This document shows, in pieces, positions 1-8,302 of a DNA stretch of 39,084 bases. Position numbers and translations under genes: made by a program. How positions within the stretch are numbered: the first letter of the stretch is position 1; each line of letters opens with the position of its first letter. The DNA lies in assembly GCA_002390745.1 (NCBI GenBank), contig DGQK01000021.1:1-39084 (forward strand). Reading direction: 5' to 3'. The stretch comes from Bacteroidetes bacterium UBA4416. Lineage in GTDB: Bacteria > Bacteroidota > Bacteroidia > B-17B0 > Aurantibacillaceae. Under the pieces are notes generated by a model. That model saw nothing but the letters and a program-made list of their open reading frames with translations. It ran no database searches and was not told the origin of the DNA.

Positions 1-2
1 GG

Positions 3-22
3 TATTTATGAGATGGCTTCTA
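3..22. repeat. Left copy of a 20-bp inverted repeat found at both window ends
   Basis: The sequence from 3 to 22 is the exact reverse complement of 39038-39057. Outside the matched 20 bases the two ends diverge, as expected when each is a terminal inverted repeat of an insertion sequence lying mostly outside the window. The flanking tetranucleotides are CTAA (20-23) and CTAG (39037-39040). Both fit the YTAR target preferred by the IS5 group of the IS5 family. No transposase is visible, so the element assignment is inference; the repeat itself is seen directly. Confidence 0.6.
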
Positions 23-214
23 ATTAAATCACAGCATGATCATATGCCTGCTGGCATCTGTACCGGCCCATAAGCATTTACAATTTCCCATTTCAGAAAT
101 CCATATCAATCTGCCTGATCATTGCAATCAGCACACTGTTCGTTTTTCATCTGCATCTGTTTATTTCTCATGGAAAATAGTATATTCGTTGTTCTTAACC
201 AGACCGATTATTTG

Positions 215-1696
215 ATGAAAAAGATACTGATTGCCAACCGTGGAGAAATAGCCTTGCGCGTGATGCGCAGTGCCAAAGAAATGGGCATACAAACCGTAGC
301 CATATACAGCGAAGCCGACCGGAATGCGCCTTTTGTGCGTTATGCCGATGAAGCCGTATGTGTCGGCCCTCCGCCAAGTGCGCAATCCTACCTGCAGGGC
401 GATAAGATCATCGCGATTTGCAAGGAGCTGGGCGTGGACGGCATTCATCCGGGCTATGGCTTCCTTTCGGAAAATGCCGATTTCGTGCGAAAAGTTCAGA
501 AAGCAGGCATTACATTTATCGGCCCGAGCGCCGAAGCAATGGATATGATGGGCGATAAGCTCAGCGCCAAAGCCACTGCCAAAAAATACAATGTTCCGAT
601 GATCCCGGGCTCCGATGGCGCCATCAGCGATCTCGAGGAAGCGACCAAGCTTGCCAGGGAGATCGGATTTCCCTTGCTGATCAAAGCTTCCGCCGGCGGC
701 GGTGGCAAAGGCATGCGCCTGGTAGAAAAGGAAAGCGAAGTTGGTGAGCAAATGAAGCTGGCTATCAGCGAAGCCATCTCTGCTTTCGGAAACGGCGCGG
801 TGTTTATCGAGCGCTATGCCTCCGGGCCGCGCCACATCGAGATCCAGCTCCTGGCCGATAATTACGGCAACTGCGTGTACTTATTCGAGCGCGAATGCAG
901 CATCCAGCGCCGCCACCAGAAAGTGATCGAAGAGGCGCCTTCTTCGGTACTGACCCCGGAGCTGCGCAAAGCCATGGGCGAGTGTGCCGTCAATGTAGCT
1001 AAAGCCTGCAACTACAGCGGCGCCGGAACCGTAGAGTTCCTGGTAGACGATCAATTGAATTTTTATTTCCTGGAAATGAACACCCGCCTTCAGGTGGAGC
1101 ACCCGGTATCGGAGCTCATCACCGGCCTCGACCTCGTGAAAGAGCAGATCAAGGTAGCGCGTGGCGAAAAACTTTCGTTTACACAAGACGATCTGAAAAT
1201 CAACGGCCACGCCATCGAAGTGAGGGTATGCGCCGAAGACCCTGCCAATAACTTCCTGCCCGACATCGGGAAACTAAAAACCTACCGCACTCCGACAGGC
1301 CCGGGAGTGCGTGTGGACGATTCGTTTGAAGAAGGCATGGACATTCCGATCTTTTACGATCCGATGATCGCCAAGCTCATTGTACATGGAAAAGACCGCA
1401 CCGAAGCCATTGAGAAAATGCTGCGGGCCATTTCCGATTACGAGATCACAGGCGTGGAAACGACCCTGAACTTCTGTGCCTTTGTCATGAGGCATGAAGC
1501 CTTTGTGAGTGGCAAATTCGACACTGGTTTTATCGGCAAATACTTTAAGCCGGAGATGTTAAATAAATTTAATAAAAGCGAAGAAGAGGTCGCCGCGATC
1601 TTTGGCGCGTTTATGGCATCCAATTTGTCTAAAGGTAGTCAGGAACTGCGAAACAACCCACGGGAAAAATCGAAATGGCGCGCCAACCGCGTGTGA
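215..1696 (+). CDS. accC: Biotin carboxylase subunit of acetyl-/propionyl-CoA carboxylase
   Basis: A 493-residue ATP-grasp enzyme that carboxylates the biotin of a carrier protein, using ATP and bicarbonate, for acyl-CoA carboxylation in the cytoplasm. The N-terminal domain opens with KKILIANRGEIA and carries HPGYGFLSEN (about 79-88). The glycine-rich ATP loop GGGGKGMR is at 161-168, the catalytic EMNTRLQVEH at 287-296, and the C-terminal domain has YDPMIAKL. Start 215 is chosen because the protein family begins at MKKILIANR; the frame is open upstream to a TTG at 122 without family sequence. Bacterial AccC proper is about 450 residues. The roughly 45 extra C-terminal residues resemble the longer form in propionyl-CoA carboxylases. 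No biotin-carrier or carboxyltransferase gene is adjacent, so its partner must lie elsewhere. A strong hairpin follows the stop. Confidence 0.93.
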   Translation: MKKILIANRGEIALRVMRSAKEMGIQTVAIYSEADRNAPFVRYADEAVCVGPPPSAQSYLQGDKIIAICKELGVDGIHPGYGFLSENADFVRKVQKAGITFIGPSAEAMDMMGDKLSAKATAKKYNVPMIPGSDGAISDLEEATKLAREIGFPLLIKASAGGGGKGMRLVEKESEVGEQMKLAISEAISAFGNGAVFIERYASGPRHIEIQLLADNYGNCVYLFERECSIQRRHQKVIEEAPSSVLTPELRKAMGECAVNVAKACNYSGAGTVEFLVDDQLNFYFLEMNTRLQVEHPVSELITGLDLVKEQIKVARGEKLSFTQDDLKINGHAIEVRVCAEDPANNFLPDIGKLKTYRTPTGPGVRVDDSFEEGMDIPIFYDPMIAKLIVHGKDRTEAIEKMLRAISDYEITGVETTLNFCAFVMRHEAFVSGKFDTGFIGKYFKPEMLNKFNKSEEEVAAIFGAFMASNLSKGSQELRNNPREKSKWRANRV

Positions 1697-1700
1697 TTTT

Positions 1701-1728
1701 GAAAAGGTAACCCAGGGGTTACCTTTTC
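1701..1728. terminator. Intrinsic terminator after accC
   Basis: A perfect 12-bp stem (1701-1712 with 1717-1728) and a 4-nt loop start four bases after the accC stop. The stem ends in A and T runs, so the T tract lies within the 3' arm and the structure could act on both strands. It isolates accC from the DUF4294 gene 22 bp further on. Confidence 0.75.
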
Positions 1729-1749
1729 CGTTTAAGGTATTAATTGATA

Positions 1750-2439
1750 ATGAACACACATCGTAAAAAAGGCTTTTCGCTATTTATCATCCCGATAAAT
1801 GTCCTTAGGGCCTTTACAGGGTACACTTCGTACATCCTGATCCTGCTGTTTCTTGTTTTTTCTTTATCCTATTCCGTAAGCGCCCAGGAAGGCGACCACG
1901 TCAATGTTCCTGCTTCCACGCTCAAAATGCAATACCGGGTGCATGCCGAAATTTACAACGGCGACACCATTCCGTCTATCCGTTTCCAGGAGGTATACGT
2001 ATACGGCGACTATGTTTACAAAAACAAGAAGCAATACGAGGTGTGGACACGGACCAAATACAACGTCAAGAAAGTATATCCTTATGCGATTTTAGCGGCG
2101 GCCAAACTCAAAGAGTACAATACCATCATGGAAAAGATGGACGAAAAGACCCGGAAGGCCTACCTGAAAGTGGTGGAGAAGCAACTGAAGGATGAATTTG
2201 AGGAGCCTTTGAAGAACCTGAGCATGACGCAGGGTAAGATCCTCCTGAAGCTCATCGACCGCGAAACAGGCCACACCAGCTACACGCTTGTGAAAGACCT
2301 TCGTGGCGACTTCCAGGCTTTCATGTGGCAAAGCCTCGCCCGTTTGTTTGGCAGCAATATGAAAGACGAATACGACCCGACAGGCGAGGATATCATGATC
2401 GAGCGCGCCATCAAGCTCATCGAATCGGGGCAGTTCTAA
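1750..2439 (+). CDS. DUF4294 family secreted protein
   Basis: A 229-residue protein of a family confined to Bacteroidota and of unknown function. A long hydrophobic stretch near residues 29-48 ending in SVSAQ looks like a signal peptide, so the mature protein is probably periplasmic. The family block is clear: YNGDTIPSIRFQEVYVYGDY, then KKVYPYA, a charged helical region with many Lys/Glu, then QGKILLKLIDRETG and a C-terminal LRGDFQAFMWQ...YDPTGED segment. I start it at the ATG at 1750 rather than the TTG at 1744; a later start closer to the hydrophobic core is possible because the N-terminus is long for a signal peptide. It is followed by 286 bp without a gene, so it is probably its own transcription unit. 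No catalytic motif is evident. Confidence 0.85.
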   Translation: MNTHRKKGFSLFIIPINVLRAFTGYTSYILILLFLVFSLSYSVSAQEGDHVNVPASTLKMQYRVHAEIYNGDTIPSIRFQEVYVYGDYVYKNKKQYEVWTRTKYNVKKVYPYAILAAAKLKEYNTIMEKMDEKTRKAYLKVVEKQLKDEFEEPLKNLSMTQGKILLKLIDRETGHTSYTLVKDLRGDFQAFMWQSLARLFGSNMKDEYDPTGEDIMIERAIKLIESGQF

Positions 2440-2497
2440 AAAACAGGGTTTGTGAATCTTACAAACAGAACTGCATTCTTTAAAAGATCAACAAATC

Positions 2498-2592
2498 GGG
2501 CGTGCCTCCCACGAAGTGTCGTGGGAGTCGTGCTTTCCGCTCCAATCTTTTGCAAAGAACAGCAAAAGGATTTGCGCTGCAATCACTCACGC
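2498..2592 (+). ncRNA. Structured intergenic element of a Bacteroidota-type repeat
   Basis: The 286-bp gap between 2439 and 2726 contains a compact foldable block. An outer stem GCGTG/CACGC (2500-2504 with 2588-2592) encloses a perfect 9-bp hairpin (2506-2514 with 2519-2527, loop AGTG). It also encloses a second hairpin, AATCTTTTGC (2544-2553) with GCAAAAGGATT (2562-2572, one bulged G). Between and after them lie CCGCTCCAATC and GCGCTGCAATC, two related segments. From memory, elements of this form recur in many Bacteroidota intergenic regions. I cannot tell from one copy whether it is an RNA, a mobile repeat or both, nor which strand acts. Confidence 0.5.
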
Positions 2593-2725
2593 AGGCAGCT
2601 TTCAATGGTCGATGCCTGCTTGTGTGCAATCCGGATCAACCGTCGAAAAAAGGCTGACAGTTAGCCTTCCGGCACTTCGGGGCTTAGCGCAAAAAAGCGT
2701 ACATTTAGGTCCAAATTTCCAGGTT

Positions 2726-4111
2726 ATGATGAACAAGAAAATGGCCCTGATCCTGCTCTGTGTGATCGGCGCATTTCAACTAAAGGCCCAGAATGCCGAC
2801 AGCGTGGCCCTTCGCCGTATTTTCGATTTTTACCTCACCCAAAGCTCTTGCTACAAAAACCTGGAAACACTTTGCCACAAGGTCGGTGCGAGGCTGAGCG
2901 GGTCACCGGAGGCAGCAAAGGCAGTGCTCTGGGCCAGGCAAGCGATGTACGAGGCCGGGGCCGATACGGTATACCTGCAACCCTGCATGGTACCGCACTG
3001 GGTCCGCGGGGCGAAAGAAGTTTGCAGCTCAGTGAGCCTGAAAAGCAAGCAAAAAATAATGTATTCTGTTTGTGCCCTCGGAGGTTCGGTGGCCACGCCG
3101 CCTGCCGGCACCCGCGCGGAAGTGGTTGAAGTGAAAAGCTTCGAAGAGGTGGAGCAGCTGGGAGAAGCAGGCATCAAAGGCAAAATCGTGTTTTATAATG
3201 TATTCTTTGACCATACGCGCCTGCATACAGGCGCCTGCTATGGCGAAACGGTGAAGTACCGCTGGGCCGGCCCCAGCAAAGCTGCCAGGTACGGCGCGGT
3301 GGCAACGATCGTGCGCAGCATGAGCTCTATCGACAACGATTTTCCGCATACGGGTGCGATGGGTTACGACACCACGGTTTCCAAAACGAAAATCCCCTGC
3401 TGTGCCATCAGCTATGCGGGCGCTGACAAGCTCATGGCCGAGCTGAAAAAAGACCCGAAGCTGAAAGTCAGCTTAACGATGAGCTGCCAGACCCTAAAAG
3501 ACGAGCCATCCTTCAACGTGGTGGGTGAGATCAAAGGCTCTGTGAAACCAAAGGAAATTATTTTAGCAGGCGGGCACCTTGATTCCTGGGACCTCGGTGA
3601 CGGCGCGCACGATGATGGTGCGGGCGTGGTGCAGGGCATCGAGGTATTGGCCATGTACAAAAAAACGGGACTTAAACCGAGGCATACGATCCGCGCCGTG
3701 GCCTTTATGAATGAGGAAAACGGCGGCGCCGGCGGCAGGGCTTATTTTGAAGATACAAAGAAAAACAATCTGGTGCACCTGGCTGCCCTGGAAAGCGATG
3801 CGGGAGGCTTTGCCCCACGCGGTATCGGGGCCGACACCACTTCGGGGCTTTATCAGAAACTGCTGGGCTGGAAAGGCCTGCTGGATCCTTACTTCCTGCA
3901 ATTCATTGATGCAGGGGGCGGAGGTGCCGATATCTATCCATTGAAAAAACTGGACGTTCCGCTGATCGGCTTCCAACCCGACGGGCAGCGCTACTTTGAT
4001 TACCATCACACCGCCGACGACACATTTGATAAGGTAAACAAACGCGAACTGGAGCTGAGTGCCGGCGTGATCGGCGCACTGATCTACCTCATTGACCTTC
4101 ACACCCATTAA
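2726..4111 (+). CDS. M28 family zinc metallopeptidase, carboxypeptidase Q-like
   Basis: A 461-residue exported exopeptidase. MMNKKMALILLCVIGAFQLKA is a signal peptide cleaved before QNAD. A protease-associated-type insertion occupies about 130-250, as in plasma glutamate carboxypeptidase/CPQ. The co-catalytic zinc ligands of M28 are all visible: His284 (GGHLDSWD), Asp296 (AHDDGAG), Glu331 with catalytic Glu330 (MNEENGG), Asp358 (LESDAGGF) and His427 or 428 (YHHTADD). It probably trims dipeptides or unblocked N-terminal residues in the periplasm. Start 2726 is chosen because the signal peptide begins there; the open frame extends back into the structured intergenic element and is not coding-like. 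It is 20 bp from the RND transporter and likely co-transcribed with it. Confidence 0.92.
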   Translation: MMNKKMALILLCVIGAFQLKAQNADSVALRRIFDFYLTQSSCYKNLETLCHKVGARLSGSPEAAKAVLWARQAMYEAGADTVYLQPCMVPHWVRGAKEVCSSVSLKSKQKIMYSVCALGGSVATPPAGTRAEVVEVKSFEEVEQLGEAGIKGKIVFYNVFFDHTRLHTGACYGETVKYRWAGPSKAARYGAVATIVRSMSSIDNDFPHTGAMGYDTTVSKTKIPCCAISYAGADKLMAELKKDPKLKVSLTMSCQTLKDEPSFNVVGEIKGSVKPKEIILAGGHLDSWDLGDGAHDDGAGVVQGIEVLAMYKKTGLKPRHTIRAVAFMNEENGGAGGRAYFEDTKKNNLVHLAALESDAGGFAPRGIGADTTSGLYQKLLGWKGLLDPYFLQFIDAGGGGADIYPLKKLDVPLIGFQPDGQRYFDYHHTADDTFDKVNKRELELSAGVIGALIYLIDLHTH

Positions 4112-4131
4112 CGCCAGCGCTCTCCTCTTCC

Positions 4132-6414
4132 ATGAACCTTAACCAAAAAACATTAAGCTACGCGGTTGTTACTTTTGTGATTGCATTTTCGGTGCTTTGC
4201 GGTTTCAAGCTCAAAGACCTTCAGTTCAATTACGACTTCGAGGCGTTCTTTCCGAATGAAGACAGTGAGCTGGAACGCTACCATACGCACCGCGACCGCT
4301 TCGAGTGGGACAATGAGTTTGTACTGCTCGGGCTTGAAAATAAAAAGGGCATCTTCCGGAAAGACTTTCTTCAAAACGTGGAAAGCCTCTCCAATGAGCT
4401 GAAAGACATTCCTTATGTGAATAAGGTGATCTCACCGACCAATATCAAAAACGTTTCTTTAAGTGGTTTAGCGCCGGTGCAGAAGCGGCTGTTGCACATC
4501 GAGGATGAAAGCCTGTATGCCGACGACAGTACCACTATTTATAACAGCCCGGAACTGATCGGCTCCTTTTTTCCGGCTGATGCCAGGTCCATTTCCATTT
4601 TCATCAAGACGGACGAAGGCCTCAGCAAGGTAAAATGTGACAGCCTGGCGAAGAACATCCGCAAGGCGTTTGAGAAATACCATTTTGATGATGTCCATTT
4701 TGTAGGGCGTATTGTGGCCCAGGCGGTATACCTCGAAAATCTGCAAACCGAATTCAAATACTTCCTGATCATTTCATTTTGTGTGATCGTGGTCTTTCTC
4801 TGGCTGTCGTTCCGCTCTGCTTATGGAATTGTCGTTCCCATTACGATTGTGATCGTGTCTATTTTCTGGACGCTGGGTATTATGGCCATGGTAGGGCAGC
4901 CGCTCGACATCATGACGGTGATGCTGCCGGTAATGATCTTTATTGCAGGCATGAGCGATGTCGTTCATTTTTTCTCCAAGTATTTTGAGGAGCTCGGCAA
5001 AGGAACAGCGCGGGAGAAGATCTTCCCGCTGATCCTTAAGGAAGTAGGCTTTCCCACCTTCCTGACACTGATCACTACCGTTGTGGGCTTCCTGTCCCTG
5101 CTCTTCTCCAGCATTATGCCTATCCGCGATTTCGGCATTTTTACGTCGGTAGGCATTGTCATTGCCTTCATCCTCACCTATACGCTCCTCCCTGCCCTGC
5201 TTTATTTTTTCACACCGAAAAAGCTGGTGGAAGTTCACGGGCACGACAACAAGGCATATAACATCATGCGCAGGGTCCTGTTCTGGATTTTCCGCAGCCA
5301 GAAAACGATCATCGTCATCTCCATCCTGGTGGTGATTTTTTCTATCATCGGGGTTTACAAGATCAGGGTCAATAACATCCTGCTGGAAGACCTGTCGGAT
5401 AAGGTGCGCATCAAACAGGATTTCCTGTTCTTTGATAAGCACTACAGCGGCGTGAGGCCGTTGGAGCTGTCTATCGAAATCAAAAACAAGGACAAAACGG
5501 TTTGGGACTACAACATCATGTACCAGCTGAACGGACTGGATGAATTTTTGAAACAGGAATACAAAGCGGGCTTTATGTATTCGCCGGCCATGCTTTCAAA
5601 AACCATTTACAAAGCGCTGAACGACCTGCCGCCAAACACTGCCGGCTTCCCCGGCCGGGAAGATTACGGGGAGGTGCAGAAGCAGCTGATGAGCAATAAG
5701 AAGAACAAAGACATCAAACGCATCATTACGCCCGATGGGAAATACGCCCGTATCAACGGGAAGATCAGCGACGTGGGGAGCATTGTGGTGAATGAGCAGA
5801 ACAAGCACCTGGAGGAATACATCCGCACGCACATCAACCCGGACGATATGGAGGTGCGCATTACGGGCGCCGCACACCTCATTGACCGCAATAATGAATA
5901 CATGGTAACGAATATGACGCAGGGCTTTGTGTTTTCCATCATTGTGATTGCGCTTCTCACCTATTTCCTGCACCGTAGCTGGCGCATGGTAATTGTATTT
6001 ATCCTTCCGAATGTGGTACCGCTGCTCATCATTGCGGGTATTATGGGATATGCGGGTATCGAGCTGAAAGCCGCTACATCCCTGGTGTTCAGCATTGCTT
6101 TTGGTGTGGCGACCGATGATACGATCCATTTTATTTCGCGGCTTAAGATCGAACTGGGCTATGGCAAATCGTTGATGTATGCCTTTAAGCGCACCTATTT
6201 CGAAACCGGGAAACCGATCCTGTTAACGACCTTTATCCTCATCGGCGGCTTTATGAGCTTAATGATCAGTAATTTTCAAAGTACCTTTTACTTCGGCTTC
6301 CTGATCTGCATCACGATCCTCATCGCCGTATTTGCCGATATTTTTTTACTGCCGGTTTTACTGTTCTGGATATTGGGAAAGAAACACAAAAAACAGAACG
6401 ATAACAAAATATAG
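4132..6414 (+). CDS. RND/MMPL superfamily transporter (hydrophobe exporter type)
   Basis: A 760-residue inner-membrane protein with the duplicated RND layout. TM1 is near residues 8-24, then a periplasmic loop of roughly 180 residues, then a cluster of five helices from about 207 to 360. TM7 is near 390-412, followed by a second large loop and a C-terminal helix cluster from about 595 to 750. Each half has the helix-4 acidic motif: GMSDVVHFFSKYFEE and GVATDDTIHFISRL. The short loops and single-gene form resemble the MMPL/HpnN-like branch, which moves lipids, hopanoids or other hydrophobic molecules, rather than tripartite multidrug pumps. No membrane-fusion or TolC-like gene is adjacent. The start is six codons before the first hydrophobic helix. 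The GNAT gene starts 6 bp after its stop. Confidence 0.85.
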   Translation: MNLNQKTLSYAVVTFVIAFSVLCGFKLKDLQFNYDFEAFFPNEDSELERYHTHRDRFEWDNEFVLLGLENKKGIFRKDFLQNVESLSNELKDIPYVNKVISPTNIKNVSLSGLAPVQKRLLHIEDESLYADDSTTIYNSPELIGSFFPADARSISIFIKTDEGLSKVKCDSLAKNIRKAFEKYHFDDVHFVGRIVAQAVYLENLQTEFKYFLIISFCVIVVFLWLSFRSAYGIVVPITIVIVSIFWTLGIMAMVGQPLDIMTVMLPVMIFIAGMSDVVHFFSKYFEELGKGTAREKIFPLILKEVGFPTFLTLITTVVGFLSLLFSSIMPIRDFGIFTSVGIVIAFILTYTLLPALLYFFTPKKLVEVHGHDNKAYNIMRRVLFWIFRSQKTIIVISILVVIFSIIGVYKIRVNNILLEDLSDKVRIKQDFLFFDKHYSGVRPLELSIEIKNKDKTVWDYNIMYQLNGLDEFLKQEYKAGFMYSPAMLSKTIYKALNDLPPNTAGFPGREDYGEVQKQLMSNKKNKDIKRIITPDGKYARINGKISDVGSIVVNEQNKHLEEYIRTHINPDDMEVRITGAAHLIDRNNEYMVTNMTQGFVFSIIVIALLTYFLHRSWRMVIVFILPNVVPLLIIAGIMGYAGIELKAATSLVFSIAFGVATDDTIHFISRLKIELGYGKSLMYAFKRTYFETGKPILLTTFILIGGFMSLMISNFQSTFYFGFLICITILIAVFADIFLLPVLLFWILGKKHKKQNDNKI

Positions 6415-6420
6415 TACAGC

Positions 6421-6951
6421 ATGCTTATCAGCCTTAGACCATGGAGCAGCGAAGACCTGCCGGAATTGGTGAGACTCGCCAACAACCTTAACATTGCGCG
6501 CTTTATGGCCGATGTGTTTCCGCATCCTTATGCGAATGAGAATGGCAAAGCTTTTATTGAATTTGCCAATTCGAAACAGCCGGCCAGTATCTTTGCCATC
6601 ATCGTGGATGAGCAACCGGTGGGGAGCATTGGCTTACACATGCAGGCCGATATCCTTCGGAAAAACTACGAGATAGGCTATTGGCTGGGTGAGGAGCACT
6701 GGGGCAAGGGCATTGCCGTGGAAGCCGTGAGGCAGATCTGTGAGTACGGTTTTGCGAACCTGGATTGCATCCGCATCTTTGCCCGCATTTTCGGCACTAA
6801 CATCGCATCTCAAAAAGTAGTGCAAAAGGCTGGATTTGTACTGGAGGCTAAATTTGAAAAAACAATTTTTAAGAACGGTGAGTACCTGGATGAGCTGATC
6901 TACGCGCTGAGGAGTGATGGACAGGTGGCAAACCCGGAGCCCTCATTATAA
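6421..6951 (+). CDS. GNAT family N-acetyltransferase (RimJ/RimL-like)
   Basis: A 176-residue acetyl-CoA-dependent N-acetyltransferase. The opening ISLRPWSSEDLPELVRLANN is the usual beta1/alpha1 of the RimJ/RimL branch. IGYWLGEEHWGKGIAVEAVR holds the acetyl-CoA pyrophosphate-binding loop with the G-K-G-I-A core. The RIFARIFGTNIASQKVVQKAGF segment is the C-terminal signature in which N and S contact CoA and the nascent product. The substrate is not predictable from sequence; ribosomal proteins, amines and amino acids are all precedented. It closes the peptidase-transporter cluster, 6 bp behind the RND gene. Its TTA-TAA ending overlaps the stop codon of the convergent gene. Confidence 0.88.
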   Translation: MLISLRPWSSEDLPELVRLANNLNIARFMADVFPHPYANENGKAFIEFANSKQPASIFAIIVDEQPVGSIGLHMQADILRKNYEIGYWLGEEHWGKGIAVEAVRQICEYGFANLDCIRIFARIFGTNIASQKVVQKAGFVLEAKFEKTIFKNGEYLDELIYALRSDGQVANPEPSL

Positions 6952-7911
6952 GCCCACATTTGTCCATTTGTTGTTAATGCTCTGTTGCCGGTTCAGTAAT
7001 TTCCAGTTGCCATTCTTCTTAGTTAGCTGGAATCTCACAGGGTGACCATCAACCAGGTAGTAGGCATCGATCTTCGACTTTGCCGGCTGATGTAACATAA
7101 GAGGAGCGTAATCTCTGTATGTGTAATACTGGAAGCTACAGCCATATGATGTATAACGTCTCTGCGCTTTTACGTCGCAAAGTCTGTCGAACACATGGTT
7201 GAACTGCTGATACTGCTCTATTTTCAGAGAATCCTCTGCACCACCATTATCAAGCTTTTCAAGAGTTTGCTCAATACCGGTGATCTCGTTCATGAATGCT
7301 GAAATAAAACCGCTCACGTCTGTTTGCGTTTGCTCGTCCACTGCCGACACGCCTGAAGCTAAAGTAATCTGCCGTTTCCTGAATTCGAGCATGTCGTCAT
7401 CTGTAAAGGCCCCTCCTTTCGGCACGTTGATATGCTTCAATTTTGCCAAAGACAGAAAACCTTCACGTGTAACTTCCGTGGAATAAAGCAGCAATGTGCT
7501 AAGCCTGGGGAATAGCTCAAAATAGCCCAAATGTTGGTCACTAAGCCTGGTATGTCTTAGCCAGATGACCTCCAGCCTTTCAAGCTTTCCCAGAGCTGCA
7601 AAGCCAGAACCTGTTATATCACTGCCGTCGAGGTTTAGAAATTTCAGCTTTGGGAAATTGGACAACATCTTCAGCCCATCATCCGTGATATCAGAATTTG
7701 TTATACTAAAATCCTGTATCTTAAGCAGGTTAGCAAAACAGCTCATATCCTCATCTTTCATCTTTCGCAGTACAGTGCCATCCTGAACCTGGCAGCTTTG
7801 AAACCACACCACCGTTAACTTCAGACACTTTCCGATTTCTTTCAAATCTTCCGGCGTTAGTACTTCGCCACTCAAGCTTAAATACGTTTGATTTTTCGTC
7901 AATTTTTCCAT
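6946..7911 (-). CDS. Leucine-rich-repeat protein with C-terminal NTF2-like domain
   Basis: A 321-residue protein with no signal peptide, so likely cytoplasmic. Residues about 10-170 contain 4-6 LRR-type units, for example LLKIQDFSITNSDITDDGLKML, PKLKFLNLDGSDITGSGFAAL and LERLEVIWLRHTRLSDQHL. This is the ribonuclease-inhibitor/cysteine-containing style with D-x-G/H-L between strands. After a break near 185, residues about 195-315 form an alpha+beta domain ending in VRFQLTKKNGNWKLLNRQ, which resembles the last strands of NTF2-like folds. The DNA is visibly more AT-rich than the neighbours, it lies alone on its strand, and a repeat island sits upstream, all suggesting an accessory gene. Some NTF2-fold proteins are immunity proteins, but nothing here proves that role. 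Confidence 0.6.
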   Translation of the reverse strand: MEKLTKNQTYLSLSGEVLTPEDLKEIGKCLKLTVVWFQSCQVQDGTVLRKMKDEDMSCFANLLKIQDFSITNSDITDDGLKMLSNFPKLKFLNLDGSDITGSGFAALGKLERLEVIWLRHTRLSDQHLGYFELFPRLSTLLLYSTEVTREGFLSLAKLKHINVPKGGAFTDDDMLEFRKRQITLASGVSAVDEQTQTDVSGFISAFMNEITGIEQTLEKLDNGGAEDSLKIEQYQQFNHVFDRLCDVKAQRRYTSYGCSFQYYTYRDYAPLMLHQPAKSKIDAYYLVDGHPVRFQLTKKNGNWKLLNRQQSINNKWTNVGL

Positions 7912-8004
7912 TTCCTTTGATGATATTATTTTTCAGCCTGTCAAATATACCATTTCCGGAAACGCAGAAATGAAAACCGGTTTGAAAACAATCCCGGAGA
8001 ACAC

Positions 8005-8078
8005 ATGTTTGGCTCCTATGGAGCCACAGGCCCTTAAGACATGACACGGGTTAATAATGTTCTGCTCCTACGGAGCAG
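8005..8078. repeat. Palindrome-rich direct repeat, copy 1
   Basis: A 74-bp unit that recurs at 8228-8302 with three differences. It contains a GGCTCC/GGAGCC dyad around TAT (8011-8025) and a CTGCTCC/GGAGCAG dyad around TAC (8062-8078). This style of short, dyad-rich repeat is frequent between Bacteroidota genes. The two copies are 223 bp apart in a gene-free stretch. Confidence 0.75.
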
Positions 8079-8113
8079 TGAAGAAGTCCCGTAGGGACTT
8101 AACATTATTAACC
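8049..8113. repeat. Nested inverted repeat (three-way-junction-like)
   Basis: A perfect 13-bp inverted repeat, 8049-8061 with 8101-8113, encloses two further hairpins. These are CTGCTCC/GGAGCAG (8062-8078) and AGTCCC/GGGACT around GTA (8085-8099). The transcript would fold as an outer stem with two arms. It overlaps the end of direct-repeat copy 1; copy 2 has the first arm but not the closing half of the outer stem. Confidence 0.7.
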
Positions 8114-8227
8114 GAATGGCAGCCCAAAGCTCAGCTTGCTCCGTAGGGGCTTGACAAAACACACGATAATTTTTAGTGTGCCGTCACCACGCGTCGTGAC
8201 ATAATGTCCTAATTGTGCAAGAAATTA

Positions 8228-8302
8228 ATGTTTGGCTCCTATGGAGCCACAGGTCCTTAAAGACATGACACGGGTTAATAATGTTCTGCTCATACGGAGC
8301 AG
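8228..8302. repeat. Palindrome-rich direct repeat, copy 2
   Basis: A 75-bp near-copy of 8005-8078. It differs by CCC to TCC after the first dyad, one added A in the following A run, and CTCC to CTCA in the second dyad, which breaks one pair of the second hairpin. Between the copies (about 8183-8200) is another near-palindrome centred on ACGCGT. The remainder of the 602-bp gap 7912-8513 shows no convincing ORF. Confidence 0.75.

Noticed and set aside
2516..2725. N-terminal extension of the M28 peptidase frame
   Set aside because: It reads through the structured intergenic element and gives Cys/Arg/Ser-rich non-family sequence; the signal peptide begins at 2726.
6946..7911. Interpretation of the LRR gene as part of a defence or toxin-immunity island
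   Set aside because: There is no effector, nuclease or second defence gene next to it; kept only as a low-weight hypothesis.
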